From the NCBI GenBank assembly GCA_016713135.1, contig JADJPR010000022.1, positions 310,001-374,000 on the forward strand: DNA of 64,000 nucleotides. Reading direction: 5' to 3'. The notes under the pieces are model-generated. The model did no database searches and was not told the origin of the DNA. It saw nothing but the letters and a program-made list of their open reading frames with translations. The DNA is from Rhodanobacteraceae bacterium. Lineage in GTDB: Bacteria > Pseudomonadota > Gammaproteobacteria > Xanthomonadales > SZUA-5. Shown one piece after another: positions 8,715 to 17,481 of this stretch; position 1 is the stretch's first letter; each line of letters begins with the position of its first letter. Position numbers and translations under genes: made by a program.

Positions 8715-8816
8715 CGGACGATCTCCGTGACGGCATCAATGCCGTTCTCATGGGGCAATTACACCAGTGCAGCGCTGAATGCTGTCTGAGACGGCGCCGG
8801 GTTTCCAGCCCCCCGT

Positions 8817-10181
8817 TCAGCTCGCCAGCCGCTGCAGCTCCTGCAGATACGCTCGCGAGTACGCATCGCGCCGCGGATGCTGCCCCGCGTGAACCACTCT
8901 CTGGCCCGACACGCCCACCTGGCGCGGCGGATGACGGCTCGGCGCAAAGATCCAGCAGCCCATGATCTCGTCGGGCGACGCGCCCGCGCAGGCTGGATCG
9001 CCGTCGTCGAGCACGATCCAGTCGGCGTCGCCGCCGAAACGGAACCCGCCCGGGGCGGCACCGCAGGCCTGCGCGCCGCCGGCAACCGCCTCGCTCCACA
9101 GGTTCGCCGCGACATCCGGGCGCTCACCGTCTCCCAGCAGCGTGCGCCGCCCGCTCGCGAGTCGCGCCTGGTATTCCAGCCAGCGCAGTTCTTCGCGCGG
9201 ATCGAGGCCGATATGGCTGTCGGAGCCGATGCCGTAGCGCCCTCTCCGCCCGCGCAGCCCAGGCAAGTCGAACAGACCGTCGCCGAGATTGGCCTCGGTC
9301 GTGGTGCAGATGCCGACCACCGCGCCGGCGCGCGCGATCGCGTCGAGTTCACCCGCGCTGGCGTGCGTTGCGTGCACCAGGCACCAACGCGCGTCGACTT
9401 CCGCCAGGTCGAACAGGCGTTCGATCGGACGCCGGCCATGCACCGCCAGGCACTGGTCGACCTCCAGTTGCTGTTCGGCCACATGGATGTGCAGCGGCCG
9501 GTCGGCCCAGAACGGATCGGCCAGCAGTTCGCTGAGGGCTTCTGCGGACACGGCGCGCAGCGAGTGGATGGCGGCACCCACGCGCAAGCGGGGGCCATCG
9601 GCCTGTCGCGCCAGGCTCTGGCACAGATCCAGGAATTCGTTTGTCGGGTGTGCAAAACGCAGTTGCCGCTCGACCAGCGCTTCATCGCGGAACCCGCCGC
9701 GCTGGTACAGCGTCGGCAGCAGCGTCAGGCCGATGCCGACCTCGGCCGCGGCCGCGATCAGCGCCTGCGACATCGCGTCGCTGTCTGGATAGCGGGCGCC
9801 ACCGGGCTGGTGGTGCACGTAGTGAAACTCGCACACGCGCGTGTAGCCCTGCTCGACCATCTCGGTGTACAGCCAGCGGGCAATCGCGTGCAGCGACTGC
9901 GGATCGATGCGCCCGGCGTGGCGGTACATCGCCTCGCGCCAGCTCCAGAAGCTGTCGTCGGAGCGACCGAAGCGTTCGGCGCTACCCGCCATTGCCCGCT
10001 GGAAGGCGTGCGAGTGCAGATTCGGCATCCCCGGCAGCACGAAACGGCCAAGGTGTGGGACTCTCCTGCGCGGGCTGTCGGGCGCCACCTCGGTCCAGCG
10101 CCCGTCCGCGCCGGCAACCAGGCGGACATTGGCGCGCCAGCCATCCGGCAGCAGCGCGTAGTCGCAGTGACCCTGGAACAT
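8817..10181 (-). CDS. hutF: Formimidoylglutamate deiminase
   Basis: Zinc amidohydrolase that deiminates N-formimino-L-glutamate to N-formylglutamate in the five-step histidine degradation route. The 454-residue protein carries the metal-binding LHSHAFQRAM motif near residue 56, CEFHYVHH near residue 117, and a later VHATHAS and IGSDSHIGLDP with the metal and catalytic Asp/His. The ATG start gives the expected N-terminus. It is divergent from hutI across 89 bp. The remaining hut genes (hutH, hutU, hutG) are not in the window. Confidence 0.93.
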   Translation of the reverse strand: MFQGHCDYALLPDGWRANVRLVAGADGRWTEVAPDSPRRRVPHLGRFVLPGMPNLHSHAFQRAMAGSAERFGRSDDSFWSWREAMYRHAGRIDPQSLHAIARWLYTEMVEQGYTRVCEFHYVHHQPGGARYPDSDAMSQALIAAAAEVGIGLTLLPTLYQRGGFRDEALVERQLRFAHPTNEFLDLCQSLARQADGPRLRVGAAIHSLRAVSAEALSELLADPFWADRPLHIHVAEQQLEVDQCLAVHGRRPIERLFDLAEVDARWCLVHATHASAGELDAIARAGAVVGICTTTEANLGDGLFDLPGLRGRRGRYGIGSDSHIGLDPREELRWLEYQARLASGRRTLLGDGERPDVAANLWSEAVAGGAQACGAAPGGFRFGGDADWIVLDDGDPACAGASPDEIMGCWIFAPSRHPPRQVGVSGQRVVHAGQHPRRDAYSRAYLQELQRLAS

Positions 10182-10270
10182 GTGCTATCCCGTGGTTCGA
10201 ATCGGCTGATGCTACGTCGAGTACCGCTTGCCGGCACCGCATCGCCACCCTTGAGCCGGAGATTGCGCCG

Positions 10271-11488
10271 ATGTGGGATTGTCTGTGGATCGCGCCGCGG
10301 CTGTGGACCGGCGGCACCGCGCCGGCCTTGATCGAGGACGCCGCACTGGCATGCCAGGGCGGCAGGATCACCTATGCCGGCCCTGCGAACGACCTGCCCG
10401 ACGCGCCATCGCGACTGGCACGCGAGGTGCGCCGGCACGCGCATGGCCTGCTGACGCCGGGCCTGATCGATTGCCACACGCATCTGGTGTTTGCCGGGAA
10501 CCGCGCGGACGAATACCGCGAGCGCCTGGCCGGGACCAGTTACGCCCAGATCGCGGCGCGCGGCGGCGGCATCGCCGGCAGCGTGCGCCTGACCCGCGCG
10601 GCGAGCAGCGACGAGCTCTACGCCCAGGCCGCTGCCCGCGCGCGGCAATTGATCGCGGACGGCGTCACCACCATCGAGATCAAGAGCGGCTACGGGCTGG
10701 ACCTGGAATCCGAGCGCAAGATGCTCAAGGTGGCGCGCCGTCTGGGCCGCAGCCTGGGCGTGACCGTACGCACCAGCTATCTCGCCCTGCATACGGTGCC
10801 AGCCGACACCAGCGATCGCGCCAGCTACGTGCGCGCGGCCATCGAGGAGTGGTTGCCGCAACTGGCGGCCGAAGGCCTGGTCGATGCGGTCGACGCCTAT
10901 CATGAGGGCATCGCATTCAACGCCGACGAAGTCGCTGCGCTGTTCCGCGCCGCGGCCGCGCTGAAACTGCCGGTACGCCTGCACGCAGACCAGTTGAGCG
11001 ACCAGCAGGGCGCCGCGCTCGCCGCCGCGCACGGCGCGCTTTCGGCCGACCATCTGGAATGCACCGACGCCGCGGGCTGCGCCGCACTGGCGCGCGCGGG
11101 CACCGTGGCGGTTCTGTTGCCCGCCGCCTACCTGGTGCTCAAGGAAACCCGCAAACCACCGGTGACGCAGCTACGTGAGGCAGGCGCCGCGATGGCAGTC
11201 GCCACCGACGTCAATCCCGGCACATCGCCGCTATTGTCGCTGCGCACGGCGATGAGCCTGGCGATCAGCCTGTTCGACCTGCAGGTGGAGGAAGCCCTGC
11301 TCGGCACCACGCTGCATGCGGCAAAGGCGCTGGGTCTGCAAGAGACGCACGGCATCCTCGCGCCCGGAAAGCGCGCGGATTTCGTCTGCTGGGAAGCGGA
11401 ATCGCCGGCCGAGCTGGTCTACTGGCTCGGCGGGGTGCTCGCACGCGAAGTGGTCGCGGGCGGCAACATCATCCACGGCCGCCCCTAA
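10271..11488 (+). CDS. hutI: Imidazolonepropionase
   Basis: Amidohydrolase opening the imidazolone ring of imidazolone-5-propionate to give formiminoglutamate, the substrate of HutF encoded next door. The 405-residue product starts MWDCLWIAPRLWTGG, with metal-binding DCHTHLVFAGNR near residue 70, the IEIKSGYGLDLESE segment, HADQL and ATDVNPGTSP near the C-terminus. The upstream in-frame extension runs through hutF on the other strand and is rejected. The 89-bp divergent gap must hold promoters for both hut genes. Confidence 0.95.
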   Translation: MWDCLWIAPRLWTGGTAPALIEDAALACQGGRITYAGPANDLPDAPSRLAREVRRHAHGLLTPGLIDCHTHLVFAGNRADEYRERLAGTSYAQIAARGGGIAGSVRLTRAASSDELYAQAAARARQLIADGVTTIEIKSGYGLDLESERKMLKVARRLGRSLGVTVRTSYLALHTVPADTSDRASYVRAAIEEWLPQLAAEGLVDAVDAYHEGIAFNADEVAALFRAAAALKLPVRLHADQLSDQQGAALAAAHGALSADHLECTDAAGCAALARAGTVAVLLPAAYLVLKETRKPPVTQLREAGAAMAVATDVNPGTSPLLSLRTAMSLAISLFDLQVEEALLGTTLHAAKALGLQETHGILAPGKRADFVCWEAESPAELVYWLGGVLAREVVAGGNIIHGRP

Positions 11489-11527
11489 CAGCATTGATGC
11501 CGGAACGGGGCGACCTGCGACTGGCGT

Positions 11528-11546
11528 GCGGCGGAATGCCCGCCGC
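11528..11546. terminator. Hairpin between convergent hutI and the THX gene
   Basis: GCGGCGG (11528-11534) pairs perfectly with CCGCCGC (11540-11546) around a 5-nt loop, in the 63-bp gap between two convergent genes. There is no T-tract, so it may act only as a weak or Rho-assisted terminator. Confidence 0.35.
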
Positions 11547-11551
11547 GCGGC

Positions 11552-11677
11552 TCAGCCCTTCTTGGCGGCCTTGGCCGGCGCCGCGACGACTGCCTTCTTC
11601 GCCCGCTGCAGGCGGCTGTTGCCGTAGGAACCCTTGAAGATCTTGCCCTTGCGGCTGCGCTTGTCGCCACGACCCAT
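11552..11677 (-). CDS. 30S ribosomal protein THX
   Basis: A 41-residue, strongly basic protein, MGRGDKRSRKGKIFKGSYGN at the start, matching the small THX ribosomal protein that sits in the 30S head of Thermus and is found in several bacterial lineages. The C-terminal Ala/Lys tail (AAPAKAAKKG) is longer than the Thermus form. GGAGAAGAAC precedes the ATG at 11677; an in-frame ATG at 11689 overlaps that ribosome-binding site and is rejected. It is convergent with hutI and follows the FAD oxidoreductase gene with a 56-bp gap. Confidence 0.85.
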   Translation of the reverse strand: MGRGDKRSRKGKIFKGSYGNSRLQRAKKAVVAAPAKAAKKG

Positions 11678-11733
11678 GTTCTTCTCCATCCTTGCAGTGC
11701 TGGCCGGCACCGTGCCGAACCAAACCGCGAAGA

Positions 11734-12738
11734 CTAACAGGTCGCGCCGCGGGCTGCACCTGCCCATGCCAGTGCGTGCGCCGCGAGCGCGCGTCCGCTG
11801 AGCCAGGCGCCCTCCAACCGCGAACCACAGCACCAGTCGCCACCCAGGGCGATCCGGCGCGTCGCATCCGCCAGCGCGCCCGCATCCAGGGGCGCCTCGG
11901 CGAGGGCGTAGCGCCAGCGATGCGCCCACCAACGCGCCGGTGCGTGCCCGCTCCCGGTGATCCCGGCGAAGGCGGCGAGGATCTCCGGCCCCACAGCATC
12001 CGGCGTCGACTCCAGGTGTGCGCGGCTGAACCTTGGGCCGGCATGCACCAGCCAGCGCTCCCCTGATGGCCGCAGCGGCTTGCTGCTGTCGCGCGCGATC
12101 CATGAAAGTGGCCCGTGATTGACGAAGGCCGCGTCGAATTCGAGCTCGATGGGGCGATCGAATTCCAGCATCACCGCCCAGCACGGGGCGAAGCGGATCG
12201 CCGCGGCATCGCGCGAGACCGCCTCATGCGGCAGCAACTCGACCGCCTGGGTCGCCGGCAGGGTGCACAGCAGGCTGGCGAATGGCCCCTCGCGACCACC
12301 GTCGGCGAGTTGCAGCCACCACCCGTGCGCGTCGCGCGTGCAATCGACCACCCGCCGGCTGCACTGGACATCCAGCCCCAGGAGCAAATCGGCCGCCAGT
12401 GCCGACATCCCGGGCTGCGCCACCCAGCGGGTCTCGTGGGTTCCCGGTTCCCGGCGGCCGTCGGCATCGATGACGCTCATCCGTGGCTGCCAGCGAGCGA
12501 CGACGCCGCGCTCGCGCAGGCGATCGACCGCCGCGATGAAGGCGGGATCGCGCGCCGTGAAGTACTGTGCGCCGTGGTCGAAATGCGCGCCGTCGCGTAC
12601 CCGCGTCGCGGCGCGACCGCCGGGCGCGCGACCCTTGTCGTAGACGCGGACGGCGACTCCGTTGTCCGCCAGCGCGCGGGCGGCGCTGGCGCCAGCGATC
12701 CCGGCGCCGAGGACGGCAACCACTTCCACGCCGCCCAT
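11734..12738 (-). CDS. Renalase-like FAD/NAD(P)-binding oxidoreductase
   Basis: A 334-residue flavoprotein of the amine-oxidase/renalase-like group. The N-terminus is a dinucleotide-binding fold, VAVLGAGIAGASAARAL, followed by VRVYDKGRAPGGRAATR (the second FAD-contacting stretch) and FDHGAQYFTARDPAF. The C-terminus has IALGGDWCCGSRLEGAWLSG, the usual FAD end motif. The start at MGGVEVVAVLG is chosen because it overlaps the stop of the DUF3429 gene by one base (TGATG). The substrate cannot be predicted from this sequence. Confidence 0.85.
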   Translation of the reverse strand: MGGVEVVAVLGAGIAGASAARALADNGVAVRVYDKGRAPGGRAATRVRDGAHFDHGAQYFTARDPAFIAAVDRLRERGVVARWQPRMSVIDADGRREPGTHETRWVAQPGMSALAADLLLGLDVQCSRRVVDCTRDAHGWWLQLADGGREGPFASLLCTLPATQAVELLPHEAVSRDAAAIRFAPCWAVMLEFDRPIELEFDAAFVNHGPLSWIARDSSKPLRPSGERWLVHAGPRFSRAHLESTPDAVGPEILAAFAGITGSGHAPARWWAHRWRYALAEAPLDAGALADATRRIALGGDWCCGSRLEGAWLSGRALAAHALAWAGAARGATC

Positions 12739-13199
12739 CAACCGGCTCCGGACAGCACGGCGATGAGCACCACGTGCACCACCACCACCGCGCCGGAGAG
12801 CCGCGCGCGCAGCTTCATGAACCACGCTGGCCATTCCGGCGACGGCCGGCGCATCACGTCGAAGAAGCCGATCACGGCATACACCAGCGCCAGGATCTTC
12901 AGCGCGTCGAGCGGCTGGACCAGCAGGCTGCCGCAGGCGATGAGGCTGGGAAACACCGACAGCGCCAGCGGACGCCAGCCGGCCTCACCCAGCGCCGCGC
13001 CCCAGCGAACTCCGCCGAGAAAGGACAGGATCACTGCCGAATAGGCGACGAAAGCCTGCAGCGCGAGCGCCCGCAGCGGCGCGTCTTCGACGATCATTGC
13101 GCCCAGCGCCGCGGCCGCAAACGGGATCAACCCGGTCCCGCCCAGCCACGCGGCAGCGGGCGGGATCTGTCTCGACATGAACGCACCGGGTGCCGCCAA
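12738..13199 (-). CDS. DUF3429 membrane protein
   Basis: A small integral membrane protein of 153 residues with about four hydrophobic helices (LIPFAAAALGAMIV, AFVAYSAVILSFLGG, LALSVFPSLIACGSLL, VVVVHVVLIAVLS). The segment AVILSFLGGVRWGAAL is the DUF3429 signature. A TTG at 13199 has a strong AAGGAG at a 7-nt spacing and is taken as the start; the ATG at 13178 (MSRQIPPAAAW) is a weaker alternative without a clear ribosome-binding site. It is coupled by a one-base overlap to the downstream flavoprotein. Function unknown. Confidence 0.85.
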   Translation of the reverse strand: MAAPGAFMSRQIPPAAAWLGGTGLIPFAAAALGAMIVEDAPLRALALQAFVAYSAVILSFLGGVRWGAALGEAGWRPLALSVFPSLIACGSLLVQPLDALKILALVYAVIGFFDVMRRPSPEWPAWFMKLRARLSGAVVVVHVVLIAVLSGAG

Positions 13200-13272
13200 G
13201 CTCTACTCCTTCACCGCGGGCCGACACCGCTTCCGGTCAGCTGCCGCCACCAAACTGCAGGAATTGCGAATC

Positions 13273-13773
13273 ATGGAATACCTGGATGTGCTGGAAAGGT
13301 GCAGGACGACCCTGCCCCAGCCCTTTGGGCGTGGATCCGACGCGGAGCGCGATGCCCTGGCGCGCTTCGCCCGGTTTTTCTCCGACTTCTCGCCGGACAA
13401 GGTTGACCGGCTGGTCGACCTGACTTATGCGCCGGATGTGTGGTTCAACGATACGTTGAAGACGATTCGCGGCCGCGACGCCCTGCGAGGCTACCTGCGC
13501 CACAGCGCCGAAGCCGTGGAGAGCTGCCGCGTCGAGATCCTGGACACCCTCGGCAACGACCGCGGGGACTATTACCTGCGTTGGACGATGGTGATCCGTT
13601 TCCGCCGTTTCAAGCGGGGGCAGGACACCCAGACCATCGGCATGAGCCATTTGCGCTTCAACGCCGAAGGCCTGGTGCTGCTGCACCAGGACTACTGGGA
13701 TTCGACCGCTGGGCTGTTCGAGCACGTGCCGCTGCTCGGCACCGGCATCCGCGCGATCAAGCGGCGGGTCTGA
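13273..13773 (+). CDS. NTF2-like (SnoaL-type) protein
   Basis: A 166-residue protein with a nuclear-transport-factor-2-like cone fold pattern: an N-terminal helical part, then VDLTYAPDVWFNDTLKTIRG, RDALRGYLRHSAEAV, and strands including YYLRWTMVIRF and MSHLRFNAEGLVLLHQDYWD. The family includes isomerases and binding proteins as well as proteins of unknown role. The start ATG lies 12 nt after CAGGAA. It is divergent from the DUF3429 operon and convergent with the XRE regulator, whose stop is one base away. Confidence 0.75.
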   Translation: MEYLDVLERCRTTLPQPFGRGSDAERDALARFARFFSDFSPDKVDRLVDLTYAPDVWFNDTLKTIRGRDALRGYLRHSAEAVESCRVEILDTLGNDRGDYYLRWTMVIRFRRFKRGQDTQTIGMSHLRFNAEGLVLLHQDYWDSTAGLFEHVPLLGTGIRAIKRRV

Positions 13774-13774
13774 T

Positions 13775-14557
13775 TCACACGCGAGGGGGGCGGCGCCTGG
13801 CCGCCGGCTTGCCGCCCTGCCCGACTTCCTCGCGCAGCGACTGCAGCAGCGAGAACTGGAAGGGTCGCATGCCGATCACCAGGCCCACGCCGCGGCGCTT
13901 GGCGCCGGGCAGGCTGGCGTCCACCGACGCCAATTCGGTGAATTCGCGCACCATGCGTTCCAGTCGTCGGCGCAGCAGCGCCAGCGAAGCGCTGCCCAGT
14001 TCCTTGACCTCCAGGCGCAGCAGCGCATCGCTGCCCTCGAAGCTGCCGCGGAAGAACTCGACCAGCGCGCTGCGCGCCCAGCGCCGCATTACCGGCCCCT
14101 GCGCGCGCCATTCGAAATCCCGCGCCACGCATAACCTCACGCGGTTCTCCGGTTGCAGTTCGAGCAGTTTCAGGCGGTCCAGCCGCGCCAACAGGCGCAC
14201 GATCGCGGTGTCGGCGATGCCGAACTCCTGCTGCACCTCGGCCACGCTCCAGTCATTGCACAACAGGTGGAACAGGATCAGCAGCCGCGGCTCCTCGGCC
14301 AGCGCTTCCTCCTGCGCCAGGTTGAGCTCGCTCGCCTGCTCGGACACCCGGCGGCCACTCTTGGCGAGCTCGAAGAAATCGATCTCGAGCACTGCGCAGA
14401 TGCGCTCCAGGCGTTCCAGTGTGATCCCGCCACGCGAGAACATGCGCTTGACGCTCGGCTCGGACAGATCGAGGGCGCGGGCGAGGTCCGCATAGCGCAG
14501 GTTGCGCGCCTTCAACTGTCGCTTGAGCGCCTCGCGCAGGCGCAGGGCTTCGCTCAT
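13775..14557 (-). CDS. XRE-family transcriptional regulator
   Basis: A 260-residue DNA-binding protein. Residues about 5-60 form a Cro/C1-type helix-turn-helix (LRYADLARALDLSEPSVKRM, then LERLERICAVLEI). A second winged-helix-like segment (WSVAEVQQEFGIADTAIVRL) lies near residue 110, and the C-terminal half has no recognised domain. It is divergent from an FAD oxidase, and a perfect palindrome lies between the two genes, so it probably controls itself and the oxidase operon. An in-frame upstream ATG would place the start inside the palindromic region and is not favoured. Confidence 0.82.
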   Translation of the reverse strand: MSEALRLREALKRQLKARNLRYADLARALDLSEPSVKRMFSRGGITLERLERICAVLEIDFFELAKSGRRVSEQASELNLAQEEALAEEPRLLILFHLLCNDWSVAEVQQEFGIADTAIVRLLARLDRLKLLELQPENRVRLCVARDFEWRAQGPVMRRWARSALVEFFRGSFEGSDALLRLEVKELGSASLALLRRRLERMVREFTELASVDASLPGAKRRGVGLVIGMRPFQFSLLQSLREEVGQGGKPAARRRPPRV

Positions 14558-14590
14558 GGGTGCGCTCCGCGGATCGCCGTCCGCTCCGGT

Positions 14591-14611
14591 AGGTATCGCC
14601 ATTCGATACCT
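14591..14611. promoter_or_regulatory. Palindromic operator candidate in the XRE/FAD-oxidase divergent region
   Basis: AGGTATCG (14591-14598) and CGATACCT (14604-14611) form a perfect 8-bp inverted repeat around the 5-nt spacer CCATT. It sits 33 bp upstream of the XRE start and 65 bp upstream of the oxidase start. No other copy was noticed in the window. The position suits a binding site for the divergent regulator. Confidence 0.6.
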
Positions 14612-14676
14612 TGAACGCACGTATTGCAACATGTGCGGTGCACGCACAGCCTGCGGCCACCCACCCGGAGGCCGCC

Positions 14677-16077
14677 ATGAGCGTCATCGATCCCGTCGCC
14701 ACCCGCAGCGTCCGTCTCAACGACGTGCACTCGCGCCTCAACGCCACCCAGGTTGCCGAGGTCCTGCGACCGGTGTCGGTCGAGGCGGCGGCCTCGATGA
14801 TCCGGCGCGCGGCACGCAGCGGCGCGCCGCTGGTGCCGATGGGCGCGCAGCATGCGATGGGCGGACAGCAATACCTCGACGGCGGCCTGGTGATTGACAC
14901 CGCCGGGCTCGACCGCATCGAGCAGTTCGACGATGTCCGCGGCCTGGTGACCGTCGAAGGGGGCATCCGCTGGCCGGCGCTGCTCGACTGGCTGCAGCGC
15001 AGCCCGCGCAACTCCGGCCGCTGGACGGTGCGCCAGAAACAGACTGGCGGCGACAACTTCAGCCTCGGTGGCTCGGTCGCGGCAAACGTGCATGGCCGGA
15101 TCCTCGGCCACGGTCCGCTGGTGGACGACATCGAATGGCTGGAGATCGTCGATGCCAGCGGCGAGCGCCGCAAACTCAGTCGCAACGAGGATCCGCTGCA
15201 CTTCGCCCACGTGGTCGGCGGCTATGGCCTGTTCGGCCTGGTCACGCGGGTCTGCCTGCGCCTCACCCGCGAGCAGACGCTCGAGCGCGAGGTGTCGCTC
15301 GAACGCGTCGGCACGCTGATGCAGCGCTTCGACGAGGCCATCGCGCGGGGCTGCCGCTATGGCGATTTCCAGTTCGCGGTCGATCCGGACAGCCCGGATT
15401 TCCTCGACCTCGGCATCCTGTCCTGCTACCGGCCGGTGGATGCCGAACCCAGCCAGAATCCGCTGGCGCTGGGCAACGACGGCTTCCGTCATTTGCTGCA
15501 CCTGGCGCACGTGGACAAGACCCGTGCATTCGACGAGTACGCGGCGCACTATCAGCGCAGCCACGGCCAGCGCTATCCGCTGTTGGCGCAGCACAGCGGG
15601 ATCTACCTCGACGGCTACCACGATGCCATCGACCACGCGCTCTGCCACCACGGCTCGGAGATGATCAGCGAGTTGTACGTTCCGCGCCCGCAGTTCGCGC
15701 GTTTCATGGGCCTCGCGGCCGAGACCCTGCGCCGTCACCGCGCGGATCCGATCTACGGCACCGTGCGCCTGATCGAGCCCGACCGCACCACCGCACTGCC
15801 CTGGGCGCGCGAAGCCTGGGCCTGCACCGTCTTCAACCTGCACGTGCAGCACCGCGGCAACGGCCCGCTGGAGGCCGCTGCAGCCTTCCGCGGCCTGATC
15901 GACTGCGCGCTCGATTGCGGCGGCAGTTACTACCTCACCTACCACCGCTGGGCCCGCCCGGATCAGCTGGAAGCCGCACACCCAGGCATCCGTGCATTCC
16001 TGGCGCACAAGCGCGAATTGGATCCGCGCGGCGTGTTCCAGAGCGACTGGTACCGGCATCTGCTGCGCTGTCTCTGA
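14677..16077 (+). CDS. FAD-binding oxidoreductase (VAO family, FAD_binding_4)
   Basis: A 466-residue flavoenzyme of the vanillyl-alcohol-oxidase type. The PP-loop region reads PLVPMGAQHAMGGQQ (residues about 49-63), followed by TVEGGIRWPALLDWLQ and GGDNFSLGGSVAANVHGR (residues about 126-143) that bind FAD. The C-terminal substrate domain ends with RELDPRGVFQSDWY, typical of aldonolactone-oxidase-like enzymes. GGAGG precedes the ATG at a 6-nt spacing. No signal peptide is seen. The substrate is unknown. It is followed 29 bp later by a small secreted protein and is divergent from the XRE regulator. Confidence 0.87.
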   Translation: MSVIDPVATRSVRLNDVHSRLNATQVAEVLRPVSVEAAASMIRRAARSGAPLVPMGAQHAMGGQQYLDGGLVIDTAGLDRIEQFDDVRGLVTVEGGIRWPALLDWLQRSPRNSGRWTVRQKQTGGDNFSLGGSVAANVHGRILGHGPLVDDIEWLEIVDASGERRKLSRNEDPLHFAHVVGGYGLFGLVTRVCLRLTREQTLEREVSLERVGTLMQRFDEAIARGCRYGDFQFAVDPDSPDFLDLGILSCYRPVDAEPSQNPLALGNDGFRHLLHLAHVDKTRAFDEYAAHYQRSHGQRYPLLAQHSGIYLDGYHDAIDHALCHHGSEMISELYVPRPQFARFMGLAAETLRRHRADPIYGTVRLIEPDRTTALPWAREAWACTVFNLHVQHRGNGPLEAAAAFRGLIDCALDCGGSYYLTYHRWARPDQLEAAHPGIRAFLAHKRELDPRGVFQSDWYRHLLRCL

Positions 16078-16106
16078 GCCCAACCCCTTCCTGACGGAGT
16101 CCTGCC

Positions 16107-16538
16107 ATGATCAAGACCCTGATGCATTTGCTGCCAGCCTGCCTGGTTGCAGCGAACGCCAACGCCCTGGAGGCGACGCAGCTGACCGGTCACTGGGAGG
16201 GCTCTGGACGTTATTACGAGGTCCGCTTGCAGCGAGAACTGCCGGCACCCCGGTTTGAACTGACGATCGACGCCGACCTGGTGTTGCGCGGCAAGCTTGG
16301 CGACGCCACCATCGTGCCCGCGCGGCCGCGCAAGACCGGCGACCGGGTCGATTACTACCTGGCACTCGATGGCCGCGTCGCGCCGGGAGAGTCGATGCAA
16401 GGCAAGGACCATGTCCTGATCCTGATCCATGGGCTCGACGCGGACAGTTTCGAGGCCGATTTCCACCTGAAGGACTCGTTCGGCTTCGACTTCAGCATGC
16501 ACCCCGGCGAATTGCACGGCAACCGTCACCAGCCCTGA
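16107..16538 (+). CDS. Small secreted protein, unknown
   Basis: A 143-residue protein with a signal peptide (MIKTLMHLLPACLVAANANA) and a mature part that looks all-beta: LTGHWEGSGRYYEVRL, RFELTIDADLVLRGKLGD, VDYYLALDGRV, HVLILIHGL, SFEADFHLKDSF. The GHWEG start of the mature domain is reminiscent of small lipocalin-like domains, but this is only an impression. Its position 29 bp after the FAD oxidase suggests one transcript. I do not recognise the family. Confidence 0.7.
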   Translation: MIKTLMHLLPACLVAANANALEATQLTGHWEGSGRYYEVRLQRELPAPRFELTIDADLVLRGKLGDATIVPARPRKTGDRVDYYLALDGRVAPGESMQGKDHVLILIHGLDADSFEADFHLKDSFGFDFSMHPGELHGNRHQP

Positions 16539-16611
16539 GGCCGCGATCACCTGCCCGGGCGGCGGCGCGGCGGGATAGCATCGCCCGCACAACCGGCAGC
16601 GGGGGAGGACG

Positions 16612-17391
16612 ATGGCAGCTGATCGCAACGATGCGGCACCCGAGGACACGCGTCCCTTCGTCGTTCCTTGCGCCGACTTGACGCCCGCAGCCCCCTGGCG
16701 CTGGCTGCGCCTGGGCTGGCAGGATTTGCGCGCCGCGCCGGGGCTGTCGCTGGTTTTCGGTGGGGTGATCCTGCTGGTCAGCATCGGCGTCTCGGCGCTG
16801 GCCTGGTACCTCGGGCGCTTCGCGCTGCTGGCAACCTTGGTGTCGGGTTTCGTTTTCGTGGCGCCGCTGATCGGCGTCGGGCTCTATTGTGTCAGCCGCG
16901 AACTGGCGGCCGGCCGTCGACCCACGCTCGACAAGTCTTTCGTGCTCGCACGGCGTGTGGTCGGCCAGGCCGGCGTGTTCGCGCTGGCGCAGCTGGTGAT
17001 CCTGCTGCTGTGGTCGCGCGCCGGGATGATGATCAATGTGTTCGTGCCGGTGCAGGCAGACGACTGGCCGGCATTGATCGAATACCTCGCGATCGGCTCG
17101 GCCGTGGGCTCGATCTTCGCCTCGTTCACCTTCGCCACTGCAGCATTCTCGCTGCCGATGATCGCCGATCGTGATGTCGACATGGTGACCGCCTGCGTGT
17201 CCAGCGTGAACGCGGTGCTGCGCAACAAATGGACCATGCTGCTGTGGGGCGCGCTGATCGCGCTACTGACGGCGATTGGATTCGTCACCGCCTACCTCGG
17301 CCTGGTGGTGATCATGCCCTGGCTGGCCTATGCGGCCTGGCACGCCTATCGCGAAACCCTGGACGCCTCGGCCTGGCCGGCGCTGGACTGA
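16612..17391 (+). CDS. DUF2189 inner-membrane protein
   Basis: A 259-residue protein with six hydrophobic helices (for example LSLVFGGVILLVSIGVSALA, LLATLVSGFVFVAPLIGVG, MLLWGALIALLTAIGFVTA). The combination WRWLRLGWQDLRAAPGLSL, FVFVAPLIGVGLYCVSREL and FSLPMIADRDVDMVTA is the DUF2189 pattern. The ATG is preceded by GGGGGAGG at a 4-nt spacing. It is set between a secreted protein and an M16 peptidase pair, with 74-bp and 90-bp gaps. Function unknown. Confidence 0.87.
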   Translation: MAADRNDAAPEDTRPFVVPCADLTPAAPWRWLRLGWQDLRAAPGLSLVFGGVILLVSIGVSALAWYLGRFALLATLVSGFVFVAPLIGVGLYCVSRELAAGRRPTLDKSFVLARRVVGQAGVFALAQLVILLLWSRAGMMINVFVPVQADDWPALIEYLAIGSAVGSIFASFTFATAAFSLPMIADRDVDMVTACVSSVNAVLRNKWTMLLWGALIALLTAIGFVTAYLGLVVIMPWLAYAAWHAYRETLDASAWPALD

Positions 17392-17481
17392 TCGCCGCCA
17401 CAGTGACTTTCGCCCCTGTACGGGCGGGATGGCGGGCGTAGCCTCGCGACCCTTGTTCACACTCAGGTCGGACGCCCGCCC

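Noticed and set aside
10190..10215. A GTTCGAATC string resembling a tRNA T-loop between hutF and hutI
   Set aside because: The flanking bases do not form a T-stem or any cloverleaf, and the gap is only 89 bp.
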